Shown one piece after another: positions 1-8,052 of a DNA stretch of 64,000 bases. The stretch is taken from contig DXMK01000017.1 in NCBI GenBank assembly GCA_019414245.1, forward strand, positions 48,588 to 112,587, read 5' to 3'. The DNA is from Collinsella sp. (lineage in GTDB: Bacteria > Actinomycetota > Coriobacteriia > Coriobacteriales > Coriobacteriaceae). The notes under the pieces were generated by a model. It was given only the letters and a program-made list of their open reading frames with translations. It did no database searches and was not told the DNA's origin. The position numbers and the translations under genes are program-made. Position 1 is the first letter of the stretch. Every line of letters starts with the position of its first letter.

Positions 1-546
1 CTTCTCGGTGAACTTGGTGATGCGGCCGTCCTCGGGGTCGGTGGTCAGGATGCCAAAGCGGCTGGCCTCCTCCCACGGCACGGGCATAACGCTCACCGTG
101 AGGTCGGCGTTGTTCTCAATGTGCGTCTTGAGCATCTTGCGGTAGTCCATGCGATACAGGTGATCGCCCGAAAGAATCAGAACGTACTTGGGATCGTTGG
201 CCTTGATGTAGTCGAGGTTCTGCGTAATGGCGTCGGCCGTGCCCGCATACCAGGCGCCACCGGTCTGCGTCTCGTACGGCGGCAGGATCGACACGCCGCC
301 GTCGCGGCTGTCCAGATCCCACGCCTCGCCGGAGCCCACGTAGGCATGCAGCAGGTAGGGACGATACTGCGTCAGAACGCCCACCGTGTCGATGCCCGAG
401 TTGGAGCAGTTGGAGAGCGAAAAGTCGATAATGCGGAACTTGCCACCAAAGCTAACCGCCGGCTTAGCGATCTTTTGGGTGAGTGCCCCCAATCGGCTGC
501 CCTGTCCTCCTGCGAGGAGCATCGCGATGCATTCTTTCTTACTCAT
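1..546 (-). CDS. glgC: Glucose-1-phosphate adenylyltransferase, N-terminal part (runs off the window)
   Basis: Makes ADP-glucose from glucose-1-phosphate and ATP, the committed step of bacterial glycogen synthesis. The visible 182 codons show the nucleotidyltransferase signature LAGGQGSRLGALT near residue 11, the KPAVSFGGKFRIIDF segment and the SGDHLYRMDY metal/nucleotide-binding stretch near residue 150. The ATG at 546 is preceded by AGAAGGAGA at good spacing. The 3' end lies beyond base 1, so the regulatory beta-helix domain is not visible. It follows glgP on the same strand after about 105 bases, so glgB-glgP-glgC probably form one transcription unit. Identity is firm. Confidence 0.93.
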   Translation of the reverse strand, partial: MSKKECIAMLLAGGQGSRLGALTQKIAKPAVSFGGKFRIIDFSLSNCSNSGIDTVGVLTQYRPYLLHAYVGSGEAWDLDSRDGGVSILPPYETQTGGAWYAGTADAITQNLDYIKANDPKYVLILSGDHLYRMDYRKMLKTHIENNADLTVSVMPVPWEEASRFGILTTDPEDGRITKFTEK

Positions 547-651
547 CGATTTCTCCTTCTGTCATCGATGTTCCTAAACCCATTAGCGACGGGCGCGGCG
601 CTCGGTCGCGCCCGTCGAATAATACCGTGCTGCAAAGGGAGCTCGCGCGCT

Positions 652-3078
652 TTATGCGTGCCAGATCTCGTCGCGGTACTCGCGAATGGTGCGGTCGCTC
701 GAGAACCAACCCGAGGAGGCGGTGTTGAGCAGGGCCTTGCGGTTCCAGGTCTCCTGGTCGCCGTAGCTGCCTGTGAGGTTCTCCCATGCATCCACGTAGC
801 TACGGAAGTCAGCCATGACCAGGTCGGGGTCGTTGTTGTTCATGAGCTCGTTGTAGATGCTCTCGAAGTTGCCCGAAAGACCCGCAAACGTGTTGTCCTT
901 GAGCTCGTCCATCACGCAGCCCAGACGCTCGCGGTCGCCGTTGAGGGTATCCCACGCAAAGTAGCTGTTGGATGCCCAGAGCTGCTCGACCTCGGGAGCG
1001 GTCAGGCCAAAGATGGCCTCGTTCTCGCGGCCGGCCAGGTCGGCGATCTCGATGTTGGCGCCGTCGAGGGTGCCCAGCGTAATGGCGCCGTTCATCATGA
1101 GCTTCATGTTGGACGTGCCCGAGGCCTCCTTGCCGGCCGTGGAGATCTGCTCCGAGATCTCGGCGGCTGGGTAGATGAGCTGAGCGTTGCTCACACGGAA
1201 GTTGGGGATAAAGCAGACCTTCATGACCTCGTTGACGCGGGCATCGTTGTTGATGACGTCGGCCACGGAGTTAATGAGGCGGATGGTCTCCTTGGCAAAG
1301 GTGTAGCTCGAGGCAGCCTTGCCGCTAAAGATGAAGGTTGTCGGCGTCACGTGGAAGTTAGGATCGGCGATGCGACGGTTGTAGATGTCCATCACCTTCA
1401 TGATGTTCATGAGCTGGCGCTTATAGGCGTGGAAGCGCTTTACCTGGACATCGAAGACGGTGTTGGGGTCGATGACCAGACCGGTCTCGGCCTTAACGTA
1501 GGCGGCCAGACGCTCCTTGTTGGCGCGCTTGGAGGCACCCACGGCCTTCAGGAACTCGGTGTCGTCCTTAAACTCCTTGAGTTTCTCAAGCTCAAAGGCG
1601 TCTTTGAGCCAGCCATCGCCAATGGCCTCGGTCACGAGCTTGGCGTAGGTGGGGTTGGCCTCGGCAAAGAAGCGACGGTGCGAGATGCCGTTGGTCTTGT
1701 TGTTGAACTTCTCGGGCGTCAGGGCATAGAAGTCCTTGAGCACGATGTTCTTGATGATGTCGGAATGGATCTTGGCCACGCCGTTGACGCTGTGGCTGCA
1801 GATCACAGACAGGTTGGCCATGCGAATCTCGCCGTCCCACAGGATGGCGGTCTGGCGCAGACGCTCCTGCCAGCCCTCCTTCGTGGTGTCGAACGACTCG
1901 TGCCAACGACGGCTGATCTCGTCGATGATCTGGTACACGCGGGGGAGGAGCTTGGAGAACGTGCCGATAGGCCACTTCTCCAAGGCCTCGGGCAGGATGG
2001 TGTGGTTGGTGTAGCTCACGACCTGCGTCACGATGTTCCAGGCGTCGTCCCACTCGAGCTTTTTCTCGTCGATGAGAATACGCATGAGCTCGGGGCCGCA
2101 CATGGCGGGGTGCGTGTCGTTGGTGTGGATGGCCACAAACTGCGGCAGCAGCTCCCAGTTCTCGCCGTGCTCCTTCTCAAAGGTGTCGAGCAGGCTGTAG
2201 ATGCCGGCCGAAACAAACAAGTACTCCTGCTTCAGGCGCAGCAGACGACCGTGCTCGCCGGCGTCGTTGGGGTAGAGGATGGCGCTGATGGCCTCGGCCT
2301 CGGCGCGCTCGGCATCGGCCAGGGCGTAGTCGCCTCGGTTGAAGGCCTCCAGATCGAAGTGCTCCTCGACCGGCTCGGCAGCCCAGACGCGCAGCTTGTT
2401 GACGGTCTCGCCGGCATAGCCCACGACGGGGATGTCATAAGGGACGGCCAGGATATCCTGCGTGTCCACCGTGCGGTAAAACGTGCGGCCATCCTCCTCA
2501 AAGCCCTCGACGCGGCCGCCAAACTTGATGGTCACGGCCTTATCCTGACGACGGACCTCCCAGGGATAGCCGTGGGTAAGCCACTCGTCGGTGGCCTCGA
2601 CCTGGCTGCCGTTGACGATCTCCTGCTTAAACAGGCCGTAGCGGTAGCGCATGCCGTTGCCGTAGCCGGCAATGCCCTCGGCTGCCATCGAATCCAGGAA
2701 GCATGCGGCCAGACGGCCCAGGCCACCGTTGCCCAGAGCCGGATCGGGCTCCTGGTTCTCGATGACGGACAGATCGAAGCCCATGTCGTCGAGCGCCTCG
2801 GCGACCATGTCGCGCACGCCAAAGTTGAGCAAGTAGTTGTCGAGCAGTCGGCCGATCAAAAACTCGATCGAGAAGTAGTACACGCGCTTTTTGCCCTCGG
2901 CGGTGACGCAGGCGTCGCTCTTGGTGGCAACGGTGCGCGCCTTCTCGGCCACGAGCTTGGCCAGGGCATTAAAGCGGTCGAGGTCGCTGGCGGCCTCGAC
3001 GCTCTTGCCGCTGATGCTCATGACGGCATCGCGATAGAGCTCGGTAAACTCCTGCTTGTTGTCGAAGATCTTATTCAT
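652..3078 (-). CDS. glgP: Glycogen/alpha-glucan phosphorylase
   Basis: Releases glucose-1-phosphate from the non-reducing ends of glycogen using phosphate and pyridoxal phosphate. The 808-residue protein has the usual length for the GT35 family. It carries the N-terminal GNGGLGRLAACFLDS segment and the PLP-lysine region EASGTSNMKLMMNG, followed by TLDGANIEI. The ATG at 3078 has GGAAAGGAACGT-type purine-rich sequence just upstream. It lies between glgB (94 bases upstream) and glgC, so degradation and synthesis of the polymer are encoded together. A 1025-codon open frame on the opposite strand is a shadow caused by GC-rich third positions. Identity is firm. Confidence 0.96.
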   Translation of the reverse strand: MNKIFDNKQEFTELYRDAVMSISGKSVEAASDLDRFNALAKLVAEKARTVATKSDACVTAEGKKRVYYFSIEFLIGRLLDNYLLNFGVRDMVAEALDDMGFDLSVIENQEPDPALGNGGLGRLAACFLDSMAAEGIAGYGNGMRYRYGLFKQEIVNGSQVEATDEWLTHGYPWEVRRQDKAVTIKFGGRVEGFEEDGRTFYRTVDTQDILAVPYDIPVVGYAGETVNKLRVWAAEPVEEHFDLEAFNRGDYALADAERAEAEAISAILYPNDAGEHGRLLRLKQEYLFVSAGIYSLLDTFEKEHGENWELLPQFVAIHTNDTHPAMCGPELMRILIDEKKLEWDDAWNIVTQVVSYTNHTILPEALEKWPIGTFSKLLPRVYQIIDEISRRWHESFDTTKEGWQERLRQTAILWDGEIRMANLSVICSHSVNGVAKIHSDIIKNIVLKDFYALTPEKFNNKTNGISHRRFFAEANPTYAKLVTEAIGDGWLKDAFELEKLKEFKDDTEFLKAVGASKRANKERLAAYVKAETGLVIDPNTVFDVQVKRFHAYKRQLMNIMKVMDIYNRRIADPNFHVTPTTFIFSGKAASSYTFAKETIRLINSVADVINNDARVNEVMKVCFIPNFRVSNAQLIYPAAEISEQISTAGKEASGTSNMKLMMNGAITLGTLDGANIEIADLAGRENEAIFGLTAPEVEQLWASNSYFAWDTLNGDRERLGCVMDELKDNTFAGLSGNFESIYNELMNNNDPDLVMADFRSYVDAWENLTGSYGDQETWNRKALLNTASSGWFSSDRTIREYRDEIWHA

Positions 3079-3172
3079 ACGTTCCTTTCCCCCGGGGATG
3101 TTTCTCCCGGAACGGTTATGACTTGTATCCTACGCCCTGTCGGGGCGGGTAATTACAGCTGTAACGGTTTTG

Positions 3173-5449
3173 TTACGCATCCTTGGCAGACGGCTTAACA
3201 GAAGCAGACTTGGCCTTGGTAGCGGCCTTTTTGGCAGCCGGTTTCTTGGCTGCGGCCTTAGCAGCGGGCTTTGCGGCAGCCTTGGCCTTGGCCTTGGTCG
3301 TCGTAGCCTTCGCCTTAGCCGGAGCCTTCTTAGCAGCCGCAGGCTTGGGCTTCACCAAGGACGTGCGCTTCTTGGGCGCAGCCTTAGGGGCCTCGACCAC
3401 CGGCGGCTTGTAGCTGCTGGGGCCGCGGCGCTTGAGCACCACGCCTGCCAGGCCGGGCACCTTGATCTCGATGGAGTCCATCTGCCCGTTCCAGGGATAG
3501 GGCTCGCTCGAGCAGGTGTAGGGCTCCTCGCCGGCATAGCCGCTGCCGCCAAACTCGGGACAGTCGGAGTCAAAGATGACCTCCCAGTCGCCCTCGCGCG
3601 GCACGCCCACACGGAAGCTCTCGTAGCTCGCCGGGTCAAAGTTGATCAGGATCACCAGGTCGTCATCGACGTCCTCGCCCTGACGCACAAAGCTCACGAT
3701 GGACTGCTTGGAGTTGTCCGCATCGATCCAGGTAAAGCCGTCGTCGGTGTAGCCGCGCTCGTACAGGGCGGGCTCGGCGGTGTATAGGTGATTGAGCGCC
3801 TTGATAAACGCCTGATGGTGCGCATGGGTCTCGTACTGCTCGGTCAAAAACCACTGAATGGACTCGTAGTAGCGCCACTCAATAAACTGACCGATCTCGT
3901 TGCCCATGAAGTTGAGCTTGGCGCCAGGGTGCGTCATTTGATAGAAAGCCAGCGTGCGCAGGCCGGCAAACTGGCGCCACCAGTCGCCCGGCATGCGGCC
4001 GATCAGCGAGCACTTACCGTGCACGACCTCGTCGTGGCTCAGTGGGCAAATGAAGTTCTCGGTAAAGGCGTACATGATGGAGAACGTGAGCAGCCCGTGG
4101 TTGCCGGGGCGCCACGGAAAATCGGTCTGCATGTAGTGCAGGGTGTCGTTCATCCAGCCCATGTCCCACTTGTAGTGGAAGCCCAGGCCGCCGTCCTGCG
4201 GCGGATAGGTCACGAGCGGCCACGCGGTGGACTCCTCGGCCATCATCATCACGTCGGGGTAGTGTGCCTCCACGGCGCAGTTGACCTGACGGATAAACGC
4301 GCTGGCGTCCAGGTCCTCCTCGGTACCGTACTTGTTGAACTTCTTTTGGCCGGGATCGTCGATGCCAAAGTTGAGGTACAGCATGCTGGACACGCCGTCC
4401 ATGCGAATGCCGTCCACGTGGAAGTTCTCGAGCCAGTACAGCACGTTGGAGACCAGGAAGGAGCGGACCTCGCCGCGGGCAAAGTCGAACTTGTGCGTGC
4501 CCCAGTTGGGGTGAATCTCGTGCTCAAACAGCATATGGCCGTTAAAGGTGGCAAGGCCGTGGGCGTCGGCACAAAAACCGCCGGGCACCCAGTCCATGAT
4601 CACGCCGATGCCCGCCTCGTGGCACGCATCGATAAAGTGCATGAGCTGCTGCGGGTTGCCGTAGCGCGACGTGGCGGCATAGTAGCCGGTCGTCTGGTAG
4701 CCCCAGGAGCCATCGAAGGGATGCTCCATGAGCGGCATGACCTCAATGTGGGTGTAGCCCATGTCGCGCACGTAGTCCACGAGCTCCACCGACAGGTCGT
4801 CGTAGGTGTAAAACTCGCCGCGCTGCGCGGGGAAGGGATCCATGGGGCCGGGATAGTTGCCGTGCTCGTCCGGCTCGCCCTGCGGCGCGTCGCCGTGGCG
4901 CTTCCACGAGCCAATATGCACCTCGTAGATGTTCAGCGGCTGCGACATGTGGTTGTGGCCGGCACGCCGCTTGAGCCACGCGGCGTCGTTCCACTTATAG
5001 CCATCGAGGGTCCACAGCACGCTGGCGGTACCCGGAGGGCACTCAGCCTTAAAGGCGTATGGATCGGCCTTGTAGAGCTTTTCGCCCTCGTTGGTCTCGA
5101 TGAGGTACTTATAGAGCTGGCCCTGCTCGGCGCCAGGAATAAAGCCTTCCCAAATAGCGCTCGTATGCACGGGCACCAGAGGGTTGGCTTCTTCATCCCA
5201 GTCGTTAAATTCGCCAATGACATGCACGCTCTTTACATCGGGCGCCCAAACGCAAAAGCGCCAGCCGCGCGTACGGTTCTGCGTGTCGGGGTGCGCGCCC
5301 ATCTTTTCCCAGCTGCGCTCCCACGTGCCGATGCCAAATAGATAGACATCGTCCTTGGTGAGCTCCGGTGCGTGCGGGGCGGCTTTACGGGTTGCGGGCT
5401 TTTTAGCCGTTGGCTTTAGCTTTGTATCGCTCACGTTTGATCCCATCAT
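3173..5449 (-). CDS. glgB: 1,4-alpha-glucan branching enzyme with a Lys/Ala-rich tail
   Basis: Forms alpha-1,6 branches in glycogen (GH13). From the chosen ATG at 5449 the protein has 758 residues. It has an N-terminal CBM48-like region, then the catalytic barrel with nucleophile Asp ~351 (GIRMDGVSSM), acid/base Glu ~405 (MMAEES) and Asp ~473 (PLSHDEVVHGK). The last ~80 residues are unlike the family: a run of K, A, P and T with repeated AAAKKPAAKK-type units resembling histone H1 tails. A shorter Lys/Ala stretch also occurs near residues 10-25. The start is uncertain: an in-frame TTG at 5494 and a GTG at 5434 are alternatives, and none has a strong Shine-Dalgarno. Core function is firm; the role of the tail is unknown. 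Confidence 0.93.
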   Translation of the reverse strand: MMGSNVSDTKLKPTAKKPATRKAAPHAPELTKDDVYLFGIGTWERSWEKMGAHPDTQNRTRGWRFCVWAPDVKSVHVIGEFNDWDEEANPLVPVHTSAIWEGFIPGAEQGQLYKYLIETNEGEKLYKADPYAFKAECPPGTASVLWTLDGYKWNDAAWLKRRAGHNHMSQPLNIYEVHIGSWKRHGDAPQGEPDEHGNYPGPMDPFPAQRGEFYTYDDLSVELVDYVRDMGYTHIEVMPLMEHPFDGSWGYQTTGYYAATSRYGNPQQLMHFIDACHEAGIGVIMDWVPGGFCADAHGLATFNGHMLFEHEIHPNWGTHKFDFARGEVRSFLVSNVLYWLENFHVDGIRMDGVSSMLYLNFGIDDPGQKKFNKYGTEEDLDASAFIRQVNCAVEAHYPDVMMMAEESTAWPLVTYPPQDGGLGFHYKWDMGWMNDTLHYMQTDFPWRPGNHGLLTFSIMYAFTENFICPLSHDEVVHGKCSLIGRMPGDWWRQFAGLRTLAFYQMTHPGAKLNFMGNEIGQFIEWRYYESIQWFLTEQYETHAHHQAFIKALNHLYTAEPALYERGYTDDGFTWIDADNSKQSIVSFVRQGEDVDDDLVILINFDPASYESFRVGVPREGDWEVIFDSDCPEFGGSGYAGEEPYTCSSEPYPWNGQMDSIEIKVPGLAGVVLKRRGPSSYKPPVVEAPKAAPKKRTSLVKPKPAAAKKAPAKAKATTTKAKAKAAAKPAAKAAAKKPAAKKAATKAKSASVKPSAKDA

Positions 5450-5670
5450 GACGCGGCAGCGTGTTGCCTTGGTGACTAGATGCGAAAGGTCCAAGGCTGC
5501 ACGAATCGAAGGGACGGCGATAGTTCTATGATTCGTTCCACCTCGCGTGCTCGGTGGAACTTTCGGCAGAAACTACGATAACACCTGTACGTTACTTTTA
5601 TGAAGGAAAGTGGTTTTTGGGCGGCGTTTAATCGGTAAGCGCCATGTTTAGACCACTGGCAGAATTGCGA

Positions 5671-5758
5671 TGGTAAAACTCTTGACAGTTTTACCAATAA
5701 GGGTTTTTTGATTGTTGGTTTGACGTTTGGTAAAACGTTTTTAGCAGGTTGTTTACCA
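5671..5758. promoter_or_regulatory. Four TGGTAAAAC half-sites in the glgB/HAD divergent region
   Basis: TGGTAAAAC at 5671-5679 and its exact inverse GTTTTACCA at 5688-5696 are separated by 8 bases that contain TTGACA (5682-5687), a possible -35 box on the plus strand. A second TGGTAAAAC at 5728-5736 is followed by GTTTACCA at 5751-5758. Two inverted pairs in the gap between divergent glgB and the HAD gene look like operator sites for a sugar-responsive repressor or activator. That function is inferred; no regulator gene is visible nearby. Confidence 0.5.
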
Positions 5759-5780
5759 TTTGACATCGAAAGGTACATTT

Positions 5781-6470
5781 ATGTCCCAGACCGCCGCTCT
5801 CAATGTCGCTTTTATTTTCGATTGCGACGGCACGCTGGTTAATAGCACCCCCGTTTGGGCCTATGCCCAGCCCGAGTTATTGCACCGCCACGGAGTTGAC
5901 GTAACGGTCGACGATTTTGCCCAGTTTGAGCATTTGTCGCTCGAGGACGAGTGCCAGGCCTACCACGACACCTGGGACATTGGCGCGAATGGCGAAGAGC
6001 TGTATCGCGAGCTGAGCGACATCCTGATCGATGGCTACTCCAAGGTGCCGCCGCGCAAGGGGCTCCTGGCATTTTTAGAGAAGGCGAAGGCGGCGGGCAT
6101 TGCCATGTGCGTGGCCACGTCCACGCCGGCCGAGCTGGTGCAGTCTGCTCTCGCTGGTGCCGGGCTCGATGAGTACATGGAGTTTGTGACCACCACGGGT
6201 GAGGCGGGACGTTCCAAACAGTTCCCCGACGTATACGAGCTGGCGCTGCGCCGCCTGGAGGAGCGCCATGAGCACAAGTTTGAGCGCACGTGGGTGTTTG
6301 AGGACGCGGTCTTTGGCCTTAAGAGCTCTGGCGCCGCGCGCTTTAAGCGCGTGGGCATCTATGATCCGCACGGCCGCATGAAGCGCGACGATGTGCGCGC
6401 CAACTGCGATATCTTTATCGACAGCTACGAGGACCTGGATCTGGCCCGCGTGCTTTCGTTTGAGGGCTAG
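5781..6470 (+). CDS. HAD-superfamily phosphatase (beta-phosphoglucomutase/Gph-like)
   Basis: A 229-residue haloacid-dehalogenase hydrolase. The catalytic motif FDCDGTLVNS is near residue 14, with the nucleophile Asp and general acid Asp two residues apart. A helical cap follows, then the motif II region CVATSTPAE and motif IV VFEDAVFGLKSS. This arrangement fits subfamily IA enzymes such as phosphoglycolate phosphatase or beta-phosphoglucomutase; the substrate cannot be told. The ATG at 5781 with GAAAGG upstream is preferred over an in-frame TTG at 5760. It is divergent from glgB, so a sugar-phosphate substrate is plausible but unproven. The next gene starts 9 bases downstream. Confidence 0.85.
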   Translation: MSQTAALNVAFIFDCDGTLVNSTPVWAYAQPELLHRHGVDVTVDDFAQFEHLSLEDECQAYHDTWDIGANGEELYRELSDILIDGYSKVPPRKGLLAFLEKAKAAGIAMCVATSTPAELVQSALAGAGLDEYMEFVTTTGEAGRSKQFPDVYELALRRLEERHEHKFERTWVFEDAVFGLKSSGAARFKRVGIYDPHGRMKRDDVRANCDIFIDSYEDLDLARVLSFEG

Positions 6471-6479
6471 GCGGGGGCT

Positions 6480-7121
6480 GTGGCTTGCAAGGTATTAGTG
6501 GTCTGCGGCTCGCCCGTGGTGGCGAGCGCGGATCTGTTGCGTAGGCTAGCAGGGGAGTGCGACCACGTCATCGCTGTGGACCGCGGCCTGGATGCTCTGC
6601 TGGGTGTCGGTTTGAGCTGCGACGTATATGTGGGGGATGCCGACACGGTGAGCGACGCAGGCCGCGCGCTGGTCGATGCCACCGAAGCATTTGAGGTGGA
6701 GCGTCATGACCCCTACAAGGACTATACCGACCTGGCACTGGCGCTCGATTCCGTCCGACGCCGCTGGCCGGGTGCCGAAGTGGTTGCGACCTGCGCCACT
6801 GGCGGCCGTCCTGATATGGCGCTATCCGTACTGGGGCTGCTCGCGGGTTACGAGGATGCCCCTGTCTGGATTGTCGAGGACAAGGTGGTCGCTCGCTTCC
6901 TTCGCACAGGCGAATCGTGGACCATCGAGGGCGCTGAGGGCAAGACATTCTCCATCATCGCCATTGCTCCCAAAACTGAGGTAAGCGAACACGGTCTAGA
7001 GTGGGAGCTAGACCACAGCCCCCTGAGCCTGTTGGCCGATACGGGTATCAGCAACGTCGTCAGGTCAACAGCCACGATCCAAGTCCACGCCGGCACCGCC
7101 ATCGCTTACCTATATCAATAG
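6480..7121 (+). CDS. Thiamine pyrophosphokinase
   Basis: Transfers pyrophosphate from ATP to thiamine to give thiamine diphosphate. The 213-residue protein shows the family's N-terminal nucleotide-binding fold: VVCGSPV, then AVDRGLDALL, then the conserved Asp-rich turn YVGDADTVSD (GDxDS in the family). The PYKDYTDLALAL motif (KD.TD) follows near residue 80. The C-terminal half is beta-rich, like the thiamine-binding domain. The GTG at 6480 follows a GGCGGGGGC stretch; no better start is seen. It is probably cotranscribed with the HAD gene 9 bases upstream. Confidence 0.85.
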   Translation: MACKVLVVCGSPVVASADLLRRLAGECDHVIAVDRGLDALLGVGLSCDVYVGDADTVSDAGRALVDATEAFEVERHDPYKDYTDLALALDSVRRRWPGAEVVATCATGGRPDMALSVLGLLAGYEDAPVWIVEDKVVARFLRTGESWTIEGAEGKTFSIIAIAPKTEVSEHGLEWELDHSPLSLLADTGISNVVRSTATIQVHAGTAIAYLYQ

Positions 7122-7149
7122 GCACTTAAAGCCTGACCCAAAAAAGTCC

Positions 7150-7178
7150 TTGCACGTCGCGCCAACTTCCCCTATAGT
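7150..7178 (+). promoter_or_regulatory. Promoter of tRNA-Ala
   Basis: TTGCAC at 7150-7155 and TATAGT at 7173-7178 are 17 bases apart and end 13 bases before the tRNA. The same TTGCA(C/T)-17-TATAGT pair precedes the two other tRNA-Ala copies in this window. Confidence 0.75.
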
Positions 7179-7191
7179 ATCTCCTCGTCAC

Positions 7192-7267
7192 GGGGGCGTA
7201 GCTCAGCTGGGAGAGCGCTTGACTGGCAGTCAAGAGGTCAGGGGTTCGATCCCCCTCGTCTCCACCA
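7192..7267 (+). tRNA. tRNA-Ala (anticodon GGC)
   Basis: A complete cloverleaf can be drawn: a 7-bp acceptor stem with the G3:U70 pair that marks alanine tRNAs, and an anticodon stem CTTGA/TCAAG around CTGGCAG with anticodon GGC. The T arm is AGGGG-TTCGATC-CCCCT. The CCA end is encoded at 7265-7267. The mature sequence is repeated at 45047 and 45957, where CCA is not encoded. Confidence 0.96.
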
Positions 7268-7280
7268 TCGTGAATGCAAA

Positions 7281-7308
7281 GGTCTTCGGTATTTCGAAGG
7301 CCTTTTTT
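7281..7308 (+). terminator. Rho-independent terminator after tRNA-Ala
   Basis: GGTCTTCG and CGAAGGCC pair around GTATT and are followed by six T residues. Confidence 0.85.
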
Positions 7309-7715
7309 CATATGAAACACCACACGCCACAAACCCCACCTACGCCAACAAAAAGTTGCACAATTTATTTCCCATGTGTGTACATAGTTTGTTAGACGAA
7401 CGCGATTACCAGCACGCCTCGCTGGTCAATTCGGGCTTCATGAACGTCTCTAATCACCGCTTGCACACCAATAACCTGCGCCAACGTGAACAACATCCCA
7501 AAACAACCCCCTTAAGCACGTCAAATGAACGATATGTTGTCCAACGCAGCCCAAATCAGTTTCGCGACCAGCTTGTGCTAGGATGTCTAACGTTACATGA
7601 GTTCAACTGTGCTCACGGCTCCAGCAAGCCACAAAGCGCAGGGTCGATCGGCATCCGGCCGTAACGGCGGTGTTAGAAAAACCACGAGCTCCAATATCGA
7701 TTGCCATGCACGATT
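7309..7715. other. Gene-free stretch before the polysaccharide locus
   Basis: About 400 bases with only short open frames in conflicting directions, none with a convincing ribosome-binding site or recognisable motif. I see no RNA gene here. It separates the tRNA-Ala unit from the promoter of the polysaccharide operon. Confidence 0.5.
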
Positions 7716-7744
7716 TTGCACTTGTTTTTGCGGTTACTTATAAG
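7716..7744 (+). promoter_or_regulatory. Candidate promoter of the polysaccharide operon
   Basis: TTGCAC at 7716-7721 and TATAAG at 7739-7744 have a 17-base spacer. Transcription would start near 7751, giving a leader of about 300 nt before the antiterminator gene. This is the best-spaced promoter in the region. Confidence 0.6.
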
Positions 7745-7791
7745 TTTGTATTAGACAGTGCAATGAATTGTTACGGCAAACCACAGCAGTC

Positions 7792-7857
7792 CTTCAGCTG
7801 GCTGCGTGCGGTCCAGTTATGAAATCACTTGACTGGCTCGCACGCAGCCAGCTGAGG
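7792..7857 (+). promoter_or_regulatory. Long dyad in the leader of the antiterminator gene
   Basis: The arms at 7794-7810 and 7839-7855 are perfectly complementary over 17 bases (left arm TCAGCTGGCTGCGTGCG), extendable by one wobble and one more pair. The 28-base loop can pair internally through CCAGT (7813-7817) and ACTGG (7832-7836). No T-tract follows, so it is not a simple terminator. Its place between promoter and a LoaP-like gene suggests the RNA element recognised by the antiterminator; that role is inferred. Confidence 0.6.
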
Positions 7858-7950
7858 TTGTAGACATTCTTGCGATACGTGCCTGTGACCTCAGCGCTGC
7901 TTGTATACATACCGTTCACGGTGGGGCAGAGCCATGTGCTTGTCTAACTG

Positions 7951-8023
7951 GGCTCAGGGTTTGAATATGGAGCGCCTTCGCGCACAAGCGCCCTGACGAA
8001 GCCATACCCAAACCCCGTGAGCC
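7951..8023 (+). promoter_or_regulatory. Second structured hairpin just upstream of the antiterminator gene
   Basis: GGCTCA (7951-7956) pairs with TGAGCC (8018-8023), and GGGTTTG (7957-7963) with CAAACCC (8009-8015). TATGG (7966-7970) pairs with CCATA (8002-8006), and CTTCG (7976-7980) with CGAAG (7997-8001). The stacked helices end 16 bases before the GGAGGTG ribosome-binding site of the next gene. It could serve regulation, RNA stability or antiterminator loading; the function is inferred. Confidence 0.55.
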
Positions 8024-8052
8024 ACACGTAAGACAGCAAGGAGGTGGTGCTC

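Noticed and set aside
121..3198. 1025-codon plus-strand open frame opposite glgP
   Set aside because: It is the antisense shadow of a fully conserved phosphorylase gene in GC-rich DNA; composition is Val/Gly/Leu/His-rich with no domain.
3173..3425. GlgB tail as an assembly frameshift
   Set aside because: The reading frame is continuous, the composition is consistently Lys/Ala, and a similar patch occurs at the N-terminus, so a real low-complexity tail is more likely.
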